Below, piece by piece: positions 18,063 to 26,139 of a stretch of 64,000 bases of DNA (positions are counted from its first letter, which is position 1; every line of letters begins with the position of its first letter). The stretch spans positions 467,522-531,521 of the forward strand of contig NC_022549.1 in assembly GCF_000967915.1 (NCBI RefSeq), read 5' to 3'. The DNA is from Paracholeplasma brassicae. GTDB taxonomy: Bacteria > Bacillota_I > Bacilli_A > Acholeplasmatales > UBA5453. The notes beneath the pieces are model-generated. The model searched no databases. It was given only the letters and a program-made list of their open reading frames with translations, and had not been told where the DNA came from. The position numbers were made by a program, and so were the translations under genes.

Positions 18063-19601
18063 ATGAAACTAAATTACAAGAAAACGATTTACGTTGGACT
18101 CGCTTTTTTACTCATTAGTATGTTTTGGCAAGCGTACGATGCCATTATTCCAAAAATCTTAATTGACAAGTTTGGATTAAATCAAACAGCCAGTGGTGCG
18201 GTGATGGCACTTGATAACGTGCTTGCGTTATTCTTATTACCATTTTTCGGGTATTTATCGGATAAGACCAATCATAAGAAGGGCAGACGAACCCCATATG
18301 TTATTATTGGGACGATTTTAGCGGCTTTCTTGTTTGTTGGCATGTCATTTGTCGATAACTACCAAACAAAGAAAATTGAAACCGAAACAAACATCATTGA
18401 AAAATATGAGCTTGTTAAGAATATTGATGAGGATGCGACTAAAGCCGAGTGGGGTATTATTGTCTTAACGATGGATGAGTCATCCTATAAAACCAGTATG
18501 GCAAATCTACTTGAGGATTACTCGCTATTTGATAAGCTTTCAAAAGATGATTACAACACGATTAAAGACCATTATTATAATTACCTAGCTAGTCATGCTT
18601 GGGAAGAGACAAAAGCATCACCTGCGGTCTTTATCATCTTTATCGTGATGTTGTTTTTCACTTTAGTTATGATGTCAACATTTAGGTCACCAGCGGTTGC
18701 GTTAATGCCGGATGTGACGATTAAACCATTAAGAAGTAAAGCAAATGCAGTCATCAATCTAATGGGTGCAGTTGGGGCAATTACCTCCATTATTTTACTG
18801 ATGATTTTAGGGGTCGATAAATATTCTTATGTTAATTATTTATGGGCGTTTGTGATTGTTGGATTTATTATGCTTATGATGCTTGCGATTTTCTTATACA
18901 AAGTAGATGAAAAGAAACTAGTTGAAGAAAAAATCAAGCTTGAAGCAGAACTTAAAATTGTGGATGAAGAAGAAAATCAAGCCCATGATCAAATGTCAAA
19001 AGCGAAATTTGTTTCACTTCTTTTAATTCTATTTTCGGTATTCTTTTGGTTCATGGGGTATAATGCGGTAACAACAAAACTCTCAGATTACGCACCTAAG
19101 GTATTAAACATGGGCTATGCAACGCCGTTGTTGATTGCACAAGCAACCGCAATTGTTGGATTCATTCCAATTGGTATTATTTCAAGTAAAATTGGTCGTA
19201 AGAAGATGATTTTATTCGGTGTGGTATTACTTGCCGTATGTTTCTTTAGCGCATCCATATTAACGGCAAAAACAGGTATCCTGTTATACGTTGTTTTAGG
19301 TCTAACCGGGATTGCTTGGGCAAGTATAAATGTCAATTCCTATCCAATGGTCGTTGAACTATCTAGAGGTACTGACGTCGGTAAATACACAGGGTATTAT
19401 TACACATTCTCTATGGCAGCACAAATTGTTACACCACTGTTATCCGGGTTGTTTATGGACAATTTTGGACGTACGATTTTATTCCCATACGCGACGGTGT
19501 TTGTCATTGTATCGTTTGTGACAATGTTCTTTGTCAAACATGGTGATGTGAAGCCTGAGGTAAAATCCATTATCGAAAGTTTCGATGTGGATATGGATTA
19601 A
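18063..19601 (+). CDS. MFS transporter of the GPH (glycoside/cation symporter) type
   Basis: 512 residues from ATG 18063, selected over an upstream in-frame ATG because AAGGA precedes it and the promoter covers the longer version. About 12 spans. GPH-type features: DNVLALFLLPFFGYLSDKTNHKKGRRTPYV in the loop 2-3 region, RSPAVALMPDVTIKPLRSKANAV, and SSKIGRKKMILFG. Two unusual hydrophilic insertions are present: residues about 98-185 between spans 3 and 4, and a charged coiled-coil-like central loop at about 283-318. The substrate is likely a sugar or glycoside but unknown. Single gene with its own promoter and terminator. Confidence 0.85.
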   Translation: MKLNYKKTIYVGLAFLLISMFWQAYDAIIPKILIDKFGLNQTASGAVMALDNVLALFLLPFFGYLSDKTNHKKGRRTPYVIIGTILAAFLFVGMSFVDNYQTKKIETETNIIEKYELVKNIDEDATKAEWGIIVLTMDESSYKTSMANLLEDYSLFDKLSKDDYNTIKDHYYNYLASHAWEETKASPAVFIIFIVMLFFTLVMMSTFRSPAVALMPDVTIKPLRSKANAVINLMGAVGAITSIILLMILGVDKYSYVNYLWAFVIVGFIMLMMLAIFLYKVDEKKLVEEKIKLEAELKIVDEEENQAHDQMSKAKFVSLLLILFSVFFWFMGYNAVTTKLSDYAPKVLNMGYATPLLIAQATAIVGFIPIGIISSKIGRKKMILFGVVLLAVCFFSASILTAKTGILLYVVLGLTGIAWASINVNSYPMVVELSRGTDVGKYTGYYYTFSMAAQIVTPLLSGLFMDNFGRTILFPYATVFVIVSFVTMFFVKHGDVKPEVKSIIESFDVDMD

Positions 19602-19609
19602 TAAGTAAG

Positions 19610-19655
19610 GAAGTTCGATTGTCTATCATGAGATAATCGGACTTCTTTTTTTATT
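19610..19655 (+). terminator. Terminator of the MFS gene
   Basis: GAAGTTCGATT pairs with AATCGGACTTC (one G-T pair), followed by a T run to 19655. Confidence 0.88.
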
Positions 19656-19698
19656 TTAAAATTGATAGAAAAGTTCACTATATTTTAGATAAAAATAG

Positions 19699-19707
19699 TG
19701 ATATAAT
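19699..19707 (+). promoter_or_regulatory. Extended -10 promoter of the U32 gene
   Basis: TGATATAAT with a consensus hexamer, 26 bp before the start codon; no good -35 box. Confidence 0.6.
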
Positions 19708-19733
19708 ACAAACGTTATAGATAAGGTGATCAA

Positions 19734-22067
19734 ATGAAAAGACCAGAAATATTAGCACCTGTAGGCACCAAAGAAGCATTTATTGCGGCAATCAACGCTG
19801 GCGCTAATGCGGTGTTTCTTGCAGGACAAAAGTTTGGAGCAAGGGCATACTTAGCGAATTTTAGTATCGAAGAAATTAAAGAGATGGTCTTATACGCACA
19901 TTTAAGAGATGTGCTTTTATTTGTTACAATCAATACACTGACGTTTGACAATGAGATTGAGTCCTTACTGACTTTTACAGATGAACTCGTGCGTTGTAAT
20001 GTCGATGCGCTAATTGTTCAAGATTTGGGGTTAATTGGATTACTTACAAAACGCTATCCAAATACGGAAATTCACGCATCAACTCAAGTAAATGCTCATA
20101 ACATCCATCACGTGAAGTTTTTAAAAGAACTTGGTGTTAAACGAGTGATTCTTGCAAGAGAAACGAGCATCGAAACCATTAAAAAGATCAAAGAAGAAGT
20201 TGACATAGATATAGAAGTGTTTATACACGGTGCATTGTGTGTGAGTTTCTCAGGCAATTGCTTGTTCTCATCAATGATTAATAAACGAAGTGGTAACAGA
20301 GGCGAGTGTGCCCAAAGTTGTCGCTTAAACTATCAATTGATTAAGGATAAAACACCAATCAGTGATGAGGCATATTTATTATCAACCAAAGATTTAATGA
20401 CACTTGATTATCTCAATGAACTAATAGATGCTGGGGTTGATTCTCTAAAAATTGAAGGCAGAATGAGAAAATATACCTACGTTACTCAAGTGGTATTATC
20501 TTATAAACATGCAATTGAGGCACACATGAATCATAAACAGTTGGCATTTGAACAGGAAGTAGATCGTTTAAAACGAGTGTTCAATCGTGAGTTCACAAAA
20601 GGTTATATGTTTCATGAAATACCAAAAGATATTAATAATGATTTTAGACCAAACCACATGGGTGTTCTAATTGGTAAGGTTATAGATTATAAAGAAAAAC
20701 GTGTCTACGTTCGGTTAACGGAGTCATTTCAAGTTGGGGATGGTTATCGTTTGATTGGAGACAAGGATTATGGCAATGTTTTGTTCAATCTAAAAATAGG
20801 TCAAACGAGCATTGAAAAAGCGAAACCCAACGATGTTGTGAATTTTGAAGTTAAAGAAGAGATTGCAGTTGGTAGTGACTGCTATAAAACAACGGATTCG
20901 AACCTAGAAAATGAACTCGATGTTTATTTGGATGAGAACTACAGTCTAATCCCTTTATCGATTGAGGTCAGTGCGTTTGTTGGTATGCCTTTGATCATTA
21001 AGGTAAAAGATAACAGGCATAATGAGGTTTATAAAATCGGTACTCAAGTGCTTGAGGAAGCTAAAAAGAATGTAATGACGGCCGAAGAGGTTAAAAATGA
21101 AGTCAATCGTTTTGGTAGAAGTCCTTTTTTCATTGATTCATTCGAATTTATTACAGACAATCAAACGTTTGTCCCAATCAAGGTTTTAAATGATCTTAGA
21201 AGAGATGCAATCATCGAATTAACAGAGTTAAGACTAAACCAACCAGGAAAAGAAATTGTTTCTGACGAAATGAGTTCTGGATTTAAAGACGTGGACCAAG
21301 CTCATTTGGTCGTAAAAGTACACACATTAGATCAATTAGAAGCCGCATACGCATTAGGTATTACTGAAATTTATTACGATGACGTATTAGAGGTTAATGA
21401 AAACAACTACCCAAAGGCAACCTTGTTCAAAGTGCTTAAACGCATCATTGAAGATAACCAAGACTACAAGGACGACCCTAAAGTCGTACTTAATGAAATT
21501 GGTAGCCTAGGAAATAAACAAACAACCAAAGAAATGATTGGTGATGAGTTCTTAAACGTCACAAACATACACACAGCAAATCTCGTTTCAACCTATGGAA
21601 TCAAACGCGTGACACTATCAAGTGAACTATCATACGAACGATTAAAACACTTTACAACAAGCTATGAGCGTGTTTACAAACGTGAACCTAACTTAGAATT
21701 AATCGTGTATGGCTATAAAGACTTAATGATTTCAAAGTATTGCCCGGTCGCAAAAAACTTTGGGTACAAGCCAAATTGTAAGCTTTGTTTTAAGAACCAA
21801 TACTACTTACAAGATAGACAACACGGTAAGTTTGCGATGATCAATGATGGCAATTGTAATATGAGAATTATGGATTCAAAACCACTGGTACTACTTTCAT
21901 ATTTACCTGATATTCTGGCTTGCGGTATAAATACCCTTAGGTTAGATTTCACACTAGAATCTAAGAAAGAAACACAAGATATTATTAAGGCTTATCAATT
22001 GAAATTTCAAGGAATAGAGAGTGTGCTTACTATTAACAAGATAAGTACAGGACGTTTTCTTGGATAA
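19734..22067 (+). CDS. Peptidase family U32 protein, long form (RlhA/YhbU-related)
   Basis: 777 residues. N-terminal TIM-barrel part: EILAPVGTKEAFIAAINAGANAVFLAG, HASTQVNAHN, ARETSIETI. The U32 signature with its cysteines is HGALCVSFSGNCLFSS...NRGECAQSCRL, then STKDLMTLDYL and GVDSLKIEGRMR. The C-terminal extension ends with a CxxC-like segment KPNCKLCFKNQYYLQDR. Conserved Cys residues suggest an iron-sulfur cluster. Long U32 proteins of this layout include RlhA, which hydroxylates C2501 in 23S rRNA. A tRNA or rRNA hydroxylation role is more likely than proteolysis, but this is inferred. Confidence 0.88.
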   Translation: MKRPEILAPVGTKEAFIAAINAGANAVFLAGQKFGARAYLANFSIEEIKEMVLYAHLRDVLLFVTINTLTFDNEIESLLTFTDELVRCNVDALIVQDLGLIGLLTKRYPNTEIHASTQVNAHNIHHVKFLKELGVKRVILARETSIETIKKIKEEVDIDIEVFIHGALCVSFSGNCLFSSMINKRSGNRGECAQSCRLNYQLIKDKTPISDEAYLLSTKDLMTLDYLNELIDAGVDSLKIEGRMRKYTYVTQVVLSYKHAIEAHMNHKQLAFEQEVDRLKRVFNREFTKGYMFHEIPKDINNDFRPNHMGVLIGKVIDYKEKRVYVRLTESFQVGDGYRLIGDKDYGNVLFNLKIGQTSIEKAKPNDVVNFEVKEEIAVGSDCYKTTDSNLENELDVYLDENYSLIPLSIEVSAFVGMPLIIKVKDNRHNEVYKIGTQVLEEAKKNVMTAEEVKNEVNRFGRSPFFIDSFEFITDNQTFVPIKVLNDLRRDAIIELTELRLNQPGKEIVSDEMSSGFKDVDQAHLVVKVHTLDQLEAAYALGITEIYYDDVLEVNENNYPKATLFKVLKRIIEDNQDYKDDPKVVLNEIGSLGNKQTTKEMIGDEFLNVTNIHTANLVSTYGIKRVTLSSELSYERLKHFTTSYERVYKREPNLELIVYGYKDLMISKYCPVAKNFGYKPNCKLCFKNQYYLQDRQHGKFAMINDGNCNMRIMDSKPLVLLSYLPDILACGINTLRLDFTLESKKETQDIIKAYQLKFQGIESVLTINKISTGRFLG

Positions 22068-22070
22068 TTA

Positions 22071-22097
22071 AAAAAGATAGATTTCTATCTTTTTTTT
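22071..22097 (+). terminator. Terminator of the U32 gene
   Basis: AAAAAGATAGA / TCTATCTTTTT stem with a two-base loop and T run. The following 200 bp to the next gene are very AT-rich and I see no gene or clear signal in them; both flanking genes point inward. Confidence 0.8.
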
Positions 22098-22280
22098 ACT
22101 TTTATAATGTTAAATCAATGGAAATATATAATGTTTTATCAATAATCTTGATTTAAAGCGATAATATCAGGTTATTTCAAGATAATTACATATTTATATG
22201 ATGATAATATTGATTACAGCTCATATATTAATATCTAAAGTAAGTTAATCTGAGACTATTATACAAAATGGGTGAAAACA

Positions 22281-22308
22281 TAAAAAAAACCCCGAAATTA
22301 ATTCGGAG
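22281..22308 (-). terminator. Terminator of the soluble GDPD gene, overlapping its stop
   Basis: On the minus strand CTCCGAA pairs with TTCGGGG, followed by a T run. The stop codon TAA lies in the loop. Confidence 0.82.
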
Positions 22309-23029
22309 TAAAAGATTCGAACACAGCATTATCGTAATGGCTTTTTACAAAATCTAATTGCGCTTGTGTTTTGGCAACGTAGCTTAAAATAACTAGGTTT
22401 TTCTTTTTTGCTTTATTGACGTATTTATTTGGTAGGTCATCAATGCCGTAAGTAATAAAATCAGGCTTTGATAAAAAATTGAAGGTCATTCGTTTCATTA
22501 ATTGTTTTGCGATAGGATTTAGCGAGTCATTTTTAAAATACTCGGTAATCTGTCCTCTAATAATCCAAGGTGCTAACTTTTTAAATTGATAGACAATGTA
22601 GGGATTAAACGAATGAATTGCGTAGACGTGAGGGTACTTGCTTAGTAGACGTATCACTTCTTTAACGTGTCGTTTTTTATCCCCGAATGGTTTAAGTTCA
22701 ATTAGTAAGGGGACTCGACCATTGATATAGTTTAAGACATACTCTAATGTGTGTATGGTTTCGTTTGTACCTTTGATTACGACGTCTTTTAGTTCTTCGT
22801 AAGTGATGTCTTTTAATATATCTTCTCTACCAACAAGCCGTTTTAAGTTCCTGTCGTGAAATACAACCACTGTGCCACAAGAAAGTATATTAGTGTCTAG
22901 TTCAATGGCGTAATTTTTTTCGAGGGCTTTATCAAATGAGGTCAACGTGTTTTCTATAATGTTATTATTCTCATCATGTAACCCACGATGACAAATATGG
23001 TAGTTCTTCAAGAACGATAAATCTTTCAT
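22298..23029 (-). CDS. Soluble glycerophosphodiester phosphodiesterase
   Basis: 243 residues, a complete stand-alone GDPD barrel: ICHRGLHDENNNIIENTLTSF, AIELDTNILSCGTVVVFHD, PLLIELKPFGD, YAIHSFNPY. Catalytic His residues of HRG and FHD and the metal-binding Glu/Asp of ELD are present. It hydrolyses deacylated phospholipids to glycerol-3-phosphate in the cytoplasm. Single gene. The two GDPDs in the window differ in location (membrane versus soluble) and are not close copies. Confidence 0.92.
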   Translation of the reverse strand: MKDLSFLKNYHICHRGLHDENNNIIENTLTSFDKALEKNYAIELDTNILSCGTVVVFHDRNLKRLVGREDILKDITYEELKDVVIKGTNETIHTLEYVLNYINGRVPLLIELKPFGDKKRHVKEVIRLLSKYPHVYAIHSFNPYIVYQFKKLAPWIIRGQITEYFKNDSLNPIAKQLMKRMTFNFLSKPDFITYGIDDLPNKYVNKAKKKNLVILSYVAKTQAQLDFVKSHYDNAVFESFTPN

Positions 23030-23051
23030 AATTTCACCAACTTCAATGTAT

Positions 23052-23080
23052 ATCTTACAAAATTACAGACCTTTTTTCAA
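23052..23080 (-). promoter_or_regulatory. Promoter of the soluble GDPD gene
   Basis: Minus-strand TTGAAA, 17 bp, TAAGAT, about 22 bp before the start codon. Confidence 0.65.
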
Positions 23081-23138
23081 TTCTTATTAAGTAATTTTGG
23101 GTAAATTAACATTTATAAGGGATTTATTTGGTTTGTCT

Positions 23139-23147
23139 TGTTATAAT
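23139..23147 (+). promoter_or_regulatory. Extended -10 promoter of the GH3 gene
   Basis: TGTTATAAT, 20 bp before ATG 23168. The -35 region is poor. Confidence 0.55.
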
Positions 23148-23167
23148 TAAGTATAGGGTGTGATGGC

Positions 23168-25507
23168 ATGTATGACGATAAAATCAACTCAATTCTAGAG
23201 GTGTTGACACTAGAAGAAAAAGTATCGCTGTTGATCGGGGAAGATCACTGGCGAATCAAAGCGATTCCAAAAACCGATTTAAAAGCGGTTGTTTTTAGTG
23301 ATGGACCTAACGGATTAAGAAAAGAAGTCTCAACCAAAAAACAAACTTTTATGGCTCAAAGCGAAAAAGCCGTTTGTTACCCGAGTTTGGCACTTCTTGG
23401 TAGTAGTTTTAATCGTGATTTGATTTATCAAGTGGGGAAAATGATTGCCAAAGAAGCGAGAGATCAAAGCGTAGATGTGCTACTTGCCCCAGGCGCAAAT
23501 TTGAAGAGAAACCCACTTTGTGGCAGAAACTTTGAATATTTTTCTGAAGATCCCTACTTGTCATCCGAGTGTGCGATTAACTACATTAATGGGGTTCAAT
23601 CAGAAGACGTTATGGCGTGTTTGAAACATTTTATTTTAAACAATAATGAAAATAACCGGATGGTTTCAAACTCAATTATTGATGATCGCAGTTTACATGA
23701 GGTCTATTTAAACCAGTTCAAACGAACGATAACAAAGGCAAAGCCTGCCGCTTTAATGACTTCATATAATAAAGTAAACGGTTCATACGTTTGTGAGACC
23801 GATTTATTAAAAAAAGAAATTAGAGAAAAACTAAACTACAAAGGTTTAGTGATGACCGATTGGCAAGCCATGAATGACCGGGTTGCTTCCTACAAGCACG
23901 GTCTAGATTTAGAAATGCCTGGTGGGTTTAAACCGACACAAATCATCAAAGCAGTGAAAAACAAAACGCTGGATGAAAAGGTAATTGATGAAGCGGTGTG
24001 CCGGATCATTCATACGGCGATTCAAGCCGATAAAAACCGTAAACCAAGTGAATTTAGTGTCTTAGAGGCTAGGAAATTGGCAAAAATCGCTGCCATTGAA
24101 TCGTTTGTTTTATTAAAGAATAATGGGGTTTTACCATTTAAGACTGACAAACAAATCGCTTTGATTGGAAAACTAGCAAAAAAACCACGTTATCAAGGCG
24201 CTGGAAGTTCAAGAGTAAACCCAAGAGAAGTCGTTTCTCTTTACGATGAATTCATTCGAAATGGCAAGCGCTTTGAATACGCCTATGGGTATGAAGAAAC
24301 GACCGAGGCAGTCGACGAAGCACTCATTGAAGAAGCCGTCACTAAATCAAGAAATAAATCGCTTGTTGTTGTGGTCCTTGGGCTCTATGAAAAAGAAGAG
24401 TCGGAGGGCTTTGATCGAACACACTTAAATTTACCAATCAATCAATTAAAGCTAATGGAACGGTTAATTGTTGAATGTAAAAACATCGTTTGTGTGATTG
24501 AAACTGGCTCAAGTGTCCTATTGCCTTTTGAGGCAGGGGTAGATGCGATTATGTTGTCTTATTTTTCTGGTGAAATGGGCGATGCTGGGCTTTATGACGT
24601 CCTGACTGGTAAGTTTAGTCCATCCGGACGGCTTCAAGAAACTTTTTTATACGATTTAAATGACTTGGAATCAACCAAGTACTTTAATCAGGGCATAAAC
24701 AGCTATTATAAAGAGGGGATTTACGTGGGGTATAAAGACCTTTTAAGTTTAGGTAAGAAATCACACTACCCTTTTGGCTTTGGATGCTCATACGCTAAAT
24801 TTGGTTATCAATACGTGGGTGTTGATAAAGATATAGAGAAACTAACCTTTCGTGTATTAGTGACGAACACTTCGAACATAGATTCTAAGGAAGTGATTCA
24901 AATTTATATGGGGAAAAAAGATAGTAAAATCTACCGTGAAACCTACCGATTGGTTGGTTTTAATAAACAAATGGTTCGTCAAAAAACAACGGTGGAATTT
25001 CAAATTGATGTTTTATTAGACGATTTGATGTGTTATATGACTACCACAAAACAAATGTGTCTTGAAGAAGGTAGCTATGAATTTTATATTGGTACATCAT
25101 CGAGTAATCACTTTAAAGAGGTATCAATCAATTTGGCTGGGCACTCATTTGATCAAAATCCGAATACTTATCCGATACAAATGACGACTAAAGAGTATTT
25201 AACTTATTTTTCTCAACCCATTGTAGAGAATAATATCACCAGTAAGTATCATGCAAACACAACGTTTGAAGATATCAGTGATCGATTGCTTGGTAAAGTG
25301 CTCTTATCTGTGGCAATCAAAAAAATCAAAAAAATGAGCAAGGATGACTTAACGGTCCACATGATGACCAAAGCCATGAAGGCGATGCCATTAAGAAGTC
25401 TTGAATCATCGACCAATGGTTTTTTTAATCAAAATAGAGTTTCCGGTCTTGTTTTGATGTTAAACCGTAAACGAATACTTGGTCTTATTAAAATAATTAA
25501 GGGGTGA
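23168..25507 (+). CDS. Glycoside hydrolase family 3 (beta-glucosidase type), cytoplasmic
   Basis: 779 residues. GH3 barrel: LTLEEKVSLLIGEDHW, SDGPNGLR, LLAPGANLKRNPLCGRNFEYFSEDP, CLKHFILNNNE, and the nucleophile Asp231 in GLVMTDWQAM. GH3 C-domain: SFVLLKNNGVLPF, GAGSSRVNP, and a Glu-rich KEEESEGFDRTHL segment expected to hold the acid/base. A fibronectin-like domain (VLVTNTSNIDSKEVIQIYM) follows. There is no signal peptide, so it acts on imported glucosides. It has an extra lysine-rich C-terminus of about 80 residues. It is not embedded in a transporter operon, unlike the GH3 at 62937. Confidence 0.9.
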   Translation: MYDDKINSILEVLTLEEKVSLLIGEDHWRIKAIPKTDLKAVVFSDGPNGLRKEVSTKKQTFMAQSEKAVCYPSLALLGSSFNRDLIYQVGKMIAKEARDQSVDVLLAPGANLKRNPLCGRNFEYFSEDPYLSSECAINYINGVQSEDVMACLKHFILNNNENNRMVSNSIIDDRSLHEVYLNQFKRTITKAKPAALMTSYNKVNGSYVCETDLLKKEIREKLNYKGLVMTDWQAMNDRVASYKHGLDLEMPGGFKPTQIIKAVKNKTLDEKVIDEAVCRIIHTAIQADKNRKPSEFSVLEARKLAKIAAIESFVLLKNNGVLPFKTDKQIALIGKLAKKPRYQGAGSSRVNPREVVSLYDEFIRNGKRFEYAYGYEETTEAVDEALIEEAVTKSRNKSLVVVVLGLYEKEESEGFDRTHLNLPINQLKLMERLIVECKNIVCVIETGSSVLLPFEAGVDAIMLSYFSGEMGDAGLYDVLTGKFSPSGRLQETFLYDLNDLESTKYFNQGINSYYKEGIYVGYKDLLSLGKKSHYPFGFGCSYAKFGYQYVGVDKDIEKLTFRVLVTNTSNIDSKEVIQIYMGKKDSKIYRETYRLVGFNKQMVRQKTTVEFQIDVLLDDLMCYMTTTKQMCLEEGSYEFYIGTSSSNHFKEVSINLAGHSFDQNPNTYPIQMTTKEYLTYFSQPIVENNITSKYHANTTFEDISDRLLGKVLLSVAIKKIKKMSKDDLTVHMMTKAMKAMPLRSLESSTNGFFNQNRVSGLVLMLNRKRILGLIKIIKG

Positions 25508-25508
25508 A

Positions 25509-25745
25509 ATGATGTTTCTATCTATTTATCGCATTAAAGGCATTCATTGTGGGTCCTGTATCTCAAGAATCGAAAAAAAGGCGTTATCTCTTGGGGCTTA
25601 TAAGGCAAGCTTTGATATCAAAGAAATGATTTTAAAGGTCTACTATGAAGAAGTAATCGATAATCAATTGTTTGTAGAAGAAGTCAAAAGCATGAACTAT
25701 CAAATTGACTTTTTGGCTTCATATGACGAAGATGAGATTACTTAG
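25509..25745 (+). CDS. Small HMA-domain (heavy-metal-associated) protein
   Basis: 78 residues. The metal motif is KGIHCGSCISRIEKK (GxHCxxC) near residue 12, followed by the beta-alpha-beta pattern of CopZ-type chaperones (ILKVYYEEV, FVEEVKSMNYQIDFL). It starts one base after the GH3 stop behind GGGG; ATG 25512 is an equally good start. No copper ATPase is adjacent, so its partner is outside the window. Co-transcription with a glycosidase is unusual and may be accidental. Confidence 0.75.
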   Translation: MMFLSIYRIKGIHCGSCISRIEKKALSLGAYKASFDIKEMILKVYYEEVIDNQLFVEEVKSMNYQIDFLASYDEDEIT

Positions 25746-25763
25746 AACTTCAAACTGTTAGGC

Positions 25764-25792
25764 TTGACAAATGAGCTCTAATGAATTACAAT
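25764..25792 (+). promoter_or_regulatory. Strong promoter of the acyl carrier protein gene
   Basis: Perfect TTGACA, 17 bp spacer, TACAAT. A leader of about 30 nt carries AAAGGAGG before ATG 25828. Confidence 0.85.
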
Positions 25793-25827
25793 AGCAATTG
25801 ATTTCAATAATAAAGGAGGATCATTAC

Positions 25828-26058
25828 ATGGTTTTCGAACGCGTAAAACAAATGATTTTAAGTGAACTAAAAGTAGAGGAATCTAAAATCAACCTTGAAG
25901 CTAGACTTCAAGAAGATTTAGGTGCAGATTCACTCGACGCCGTTGAATTAATTATGAACATTGAAGATGAATTCGATATTTCAATTTCTGATGAGGCAGC
26001 TCAAGAAATCAAAACCGTTGGTCATTTAGTTTCATACATTGAACAAGCTAAAAAGTAA
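25828..26058 (+). CDS. acpP: Acyl carrier protein
   Basis: 76 residues from ATG 25828, chosen for the AAAGGAGG site 11 bases upstream. The phosphopantetheine site is [10 protein letters not shown] with Ser35. The acidic helix II ([13 protein letters not shown]) is the usual docking surface. It carries growing acyl chains in fatty-acid synthesis. It is encoded alone with a strong promoter and terminator, not with fab genes. Confidence 0.96.
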   Translation: MVFERVKQMILSELKVEESKINLEARLQEDLGADSLDAVELIMNIEDEFDISISDEAAQEIKTVGHLVSYIEQAKK

Positions 26059-26080
26059 GGGGAAATCCCTTCTTTTTTTT
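26057..26080 (+). terminator. Terminator of acpP
   Basis: AAGGG / CCCTT stem with GAAAT loop, beginning at the stop codon and followed by eight T. Confidence 0.8.
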
Positions 26081-26089
26081 CGCTTTTTC

Positions 26090-26117
26090 TTGAATAAATA
26101 TTTAATTGTTTTATAAT
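26090..26117 (+). promoter_or_regulatory. Promoter of leuS
   Basis: TTGAAT, 16 bp, TATAAT. The leader is too short (about 15-20 nt) for a T-box, so leuS is not leader-controlled here. Confidence 0.7.
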
Positions 26118-26139
26118 GTTTATATGGAGTAGTGATGAT

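Noticed and set aside
22098..22280. Possible hidden gene or promoters (several TATAAT-like strings)
   Set aside because: Flanking genes converge here, no frame of useful length exists, and the motifs are expected in such AT-rich DNA.
26059..26139. T-box leader before leuS
   Set aside because: The gap holds the acpP terminator and a promoter. The remaining leader is only about 15-20 nt, far too short.
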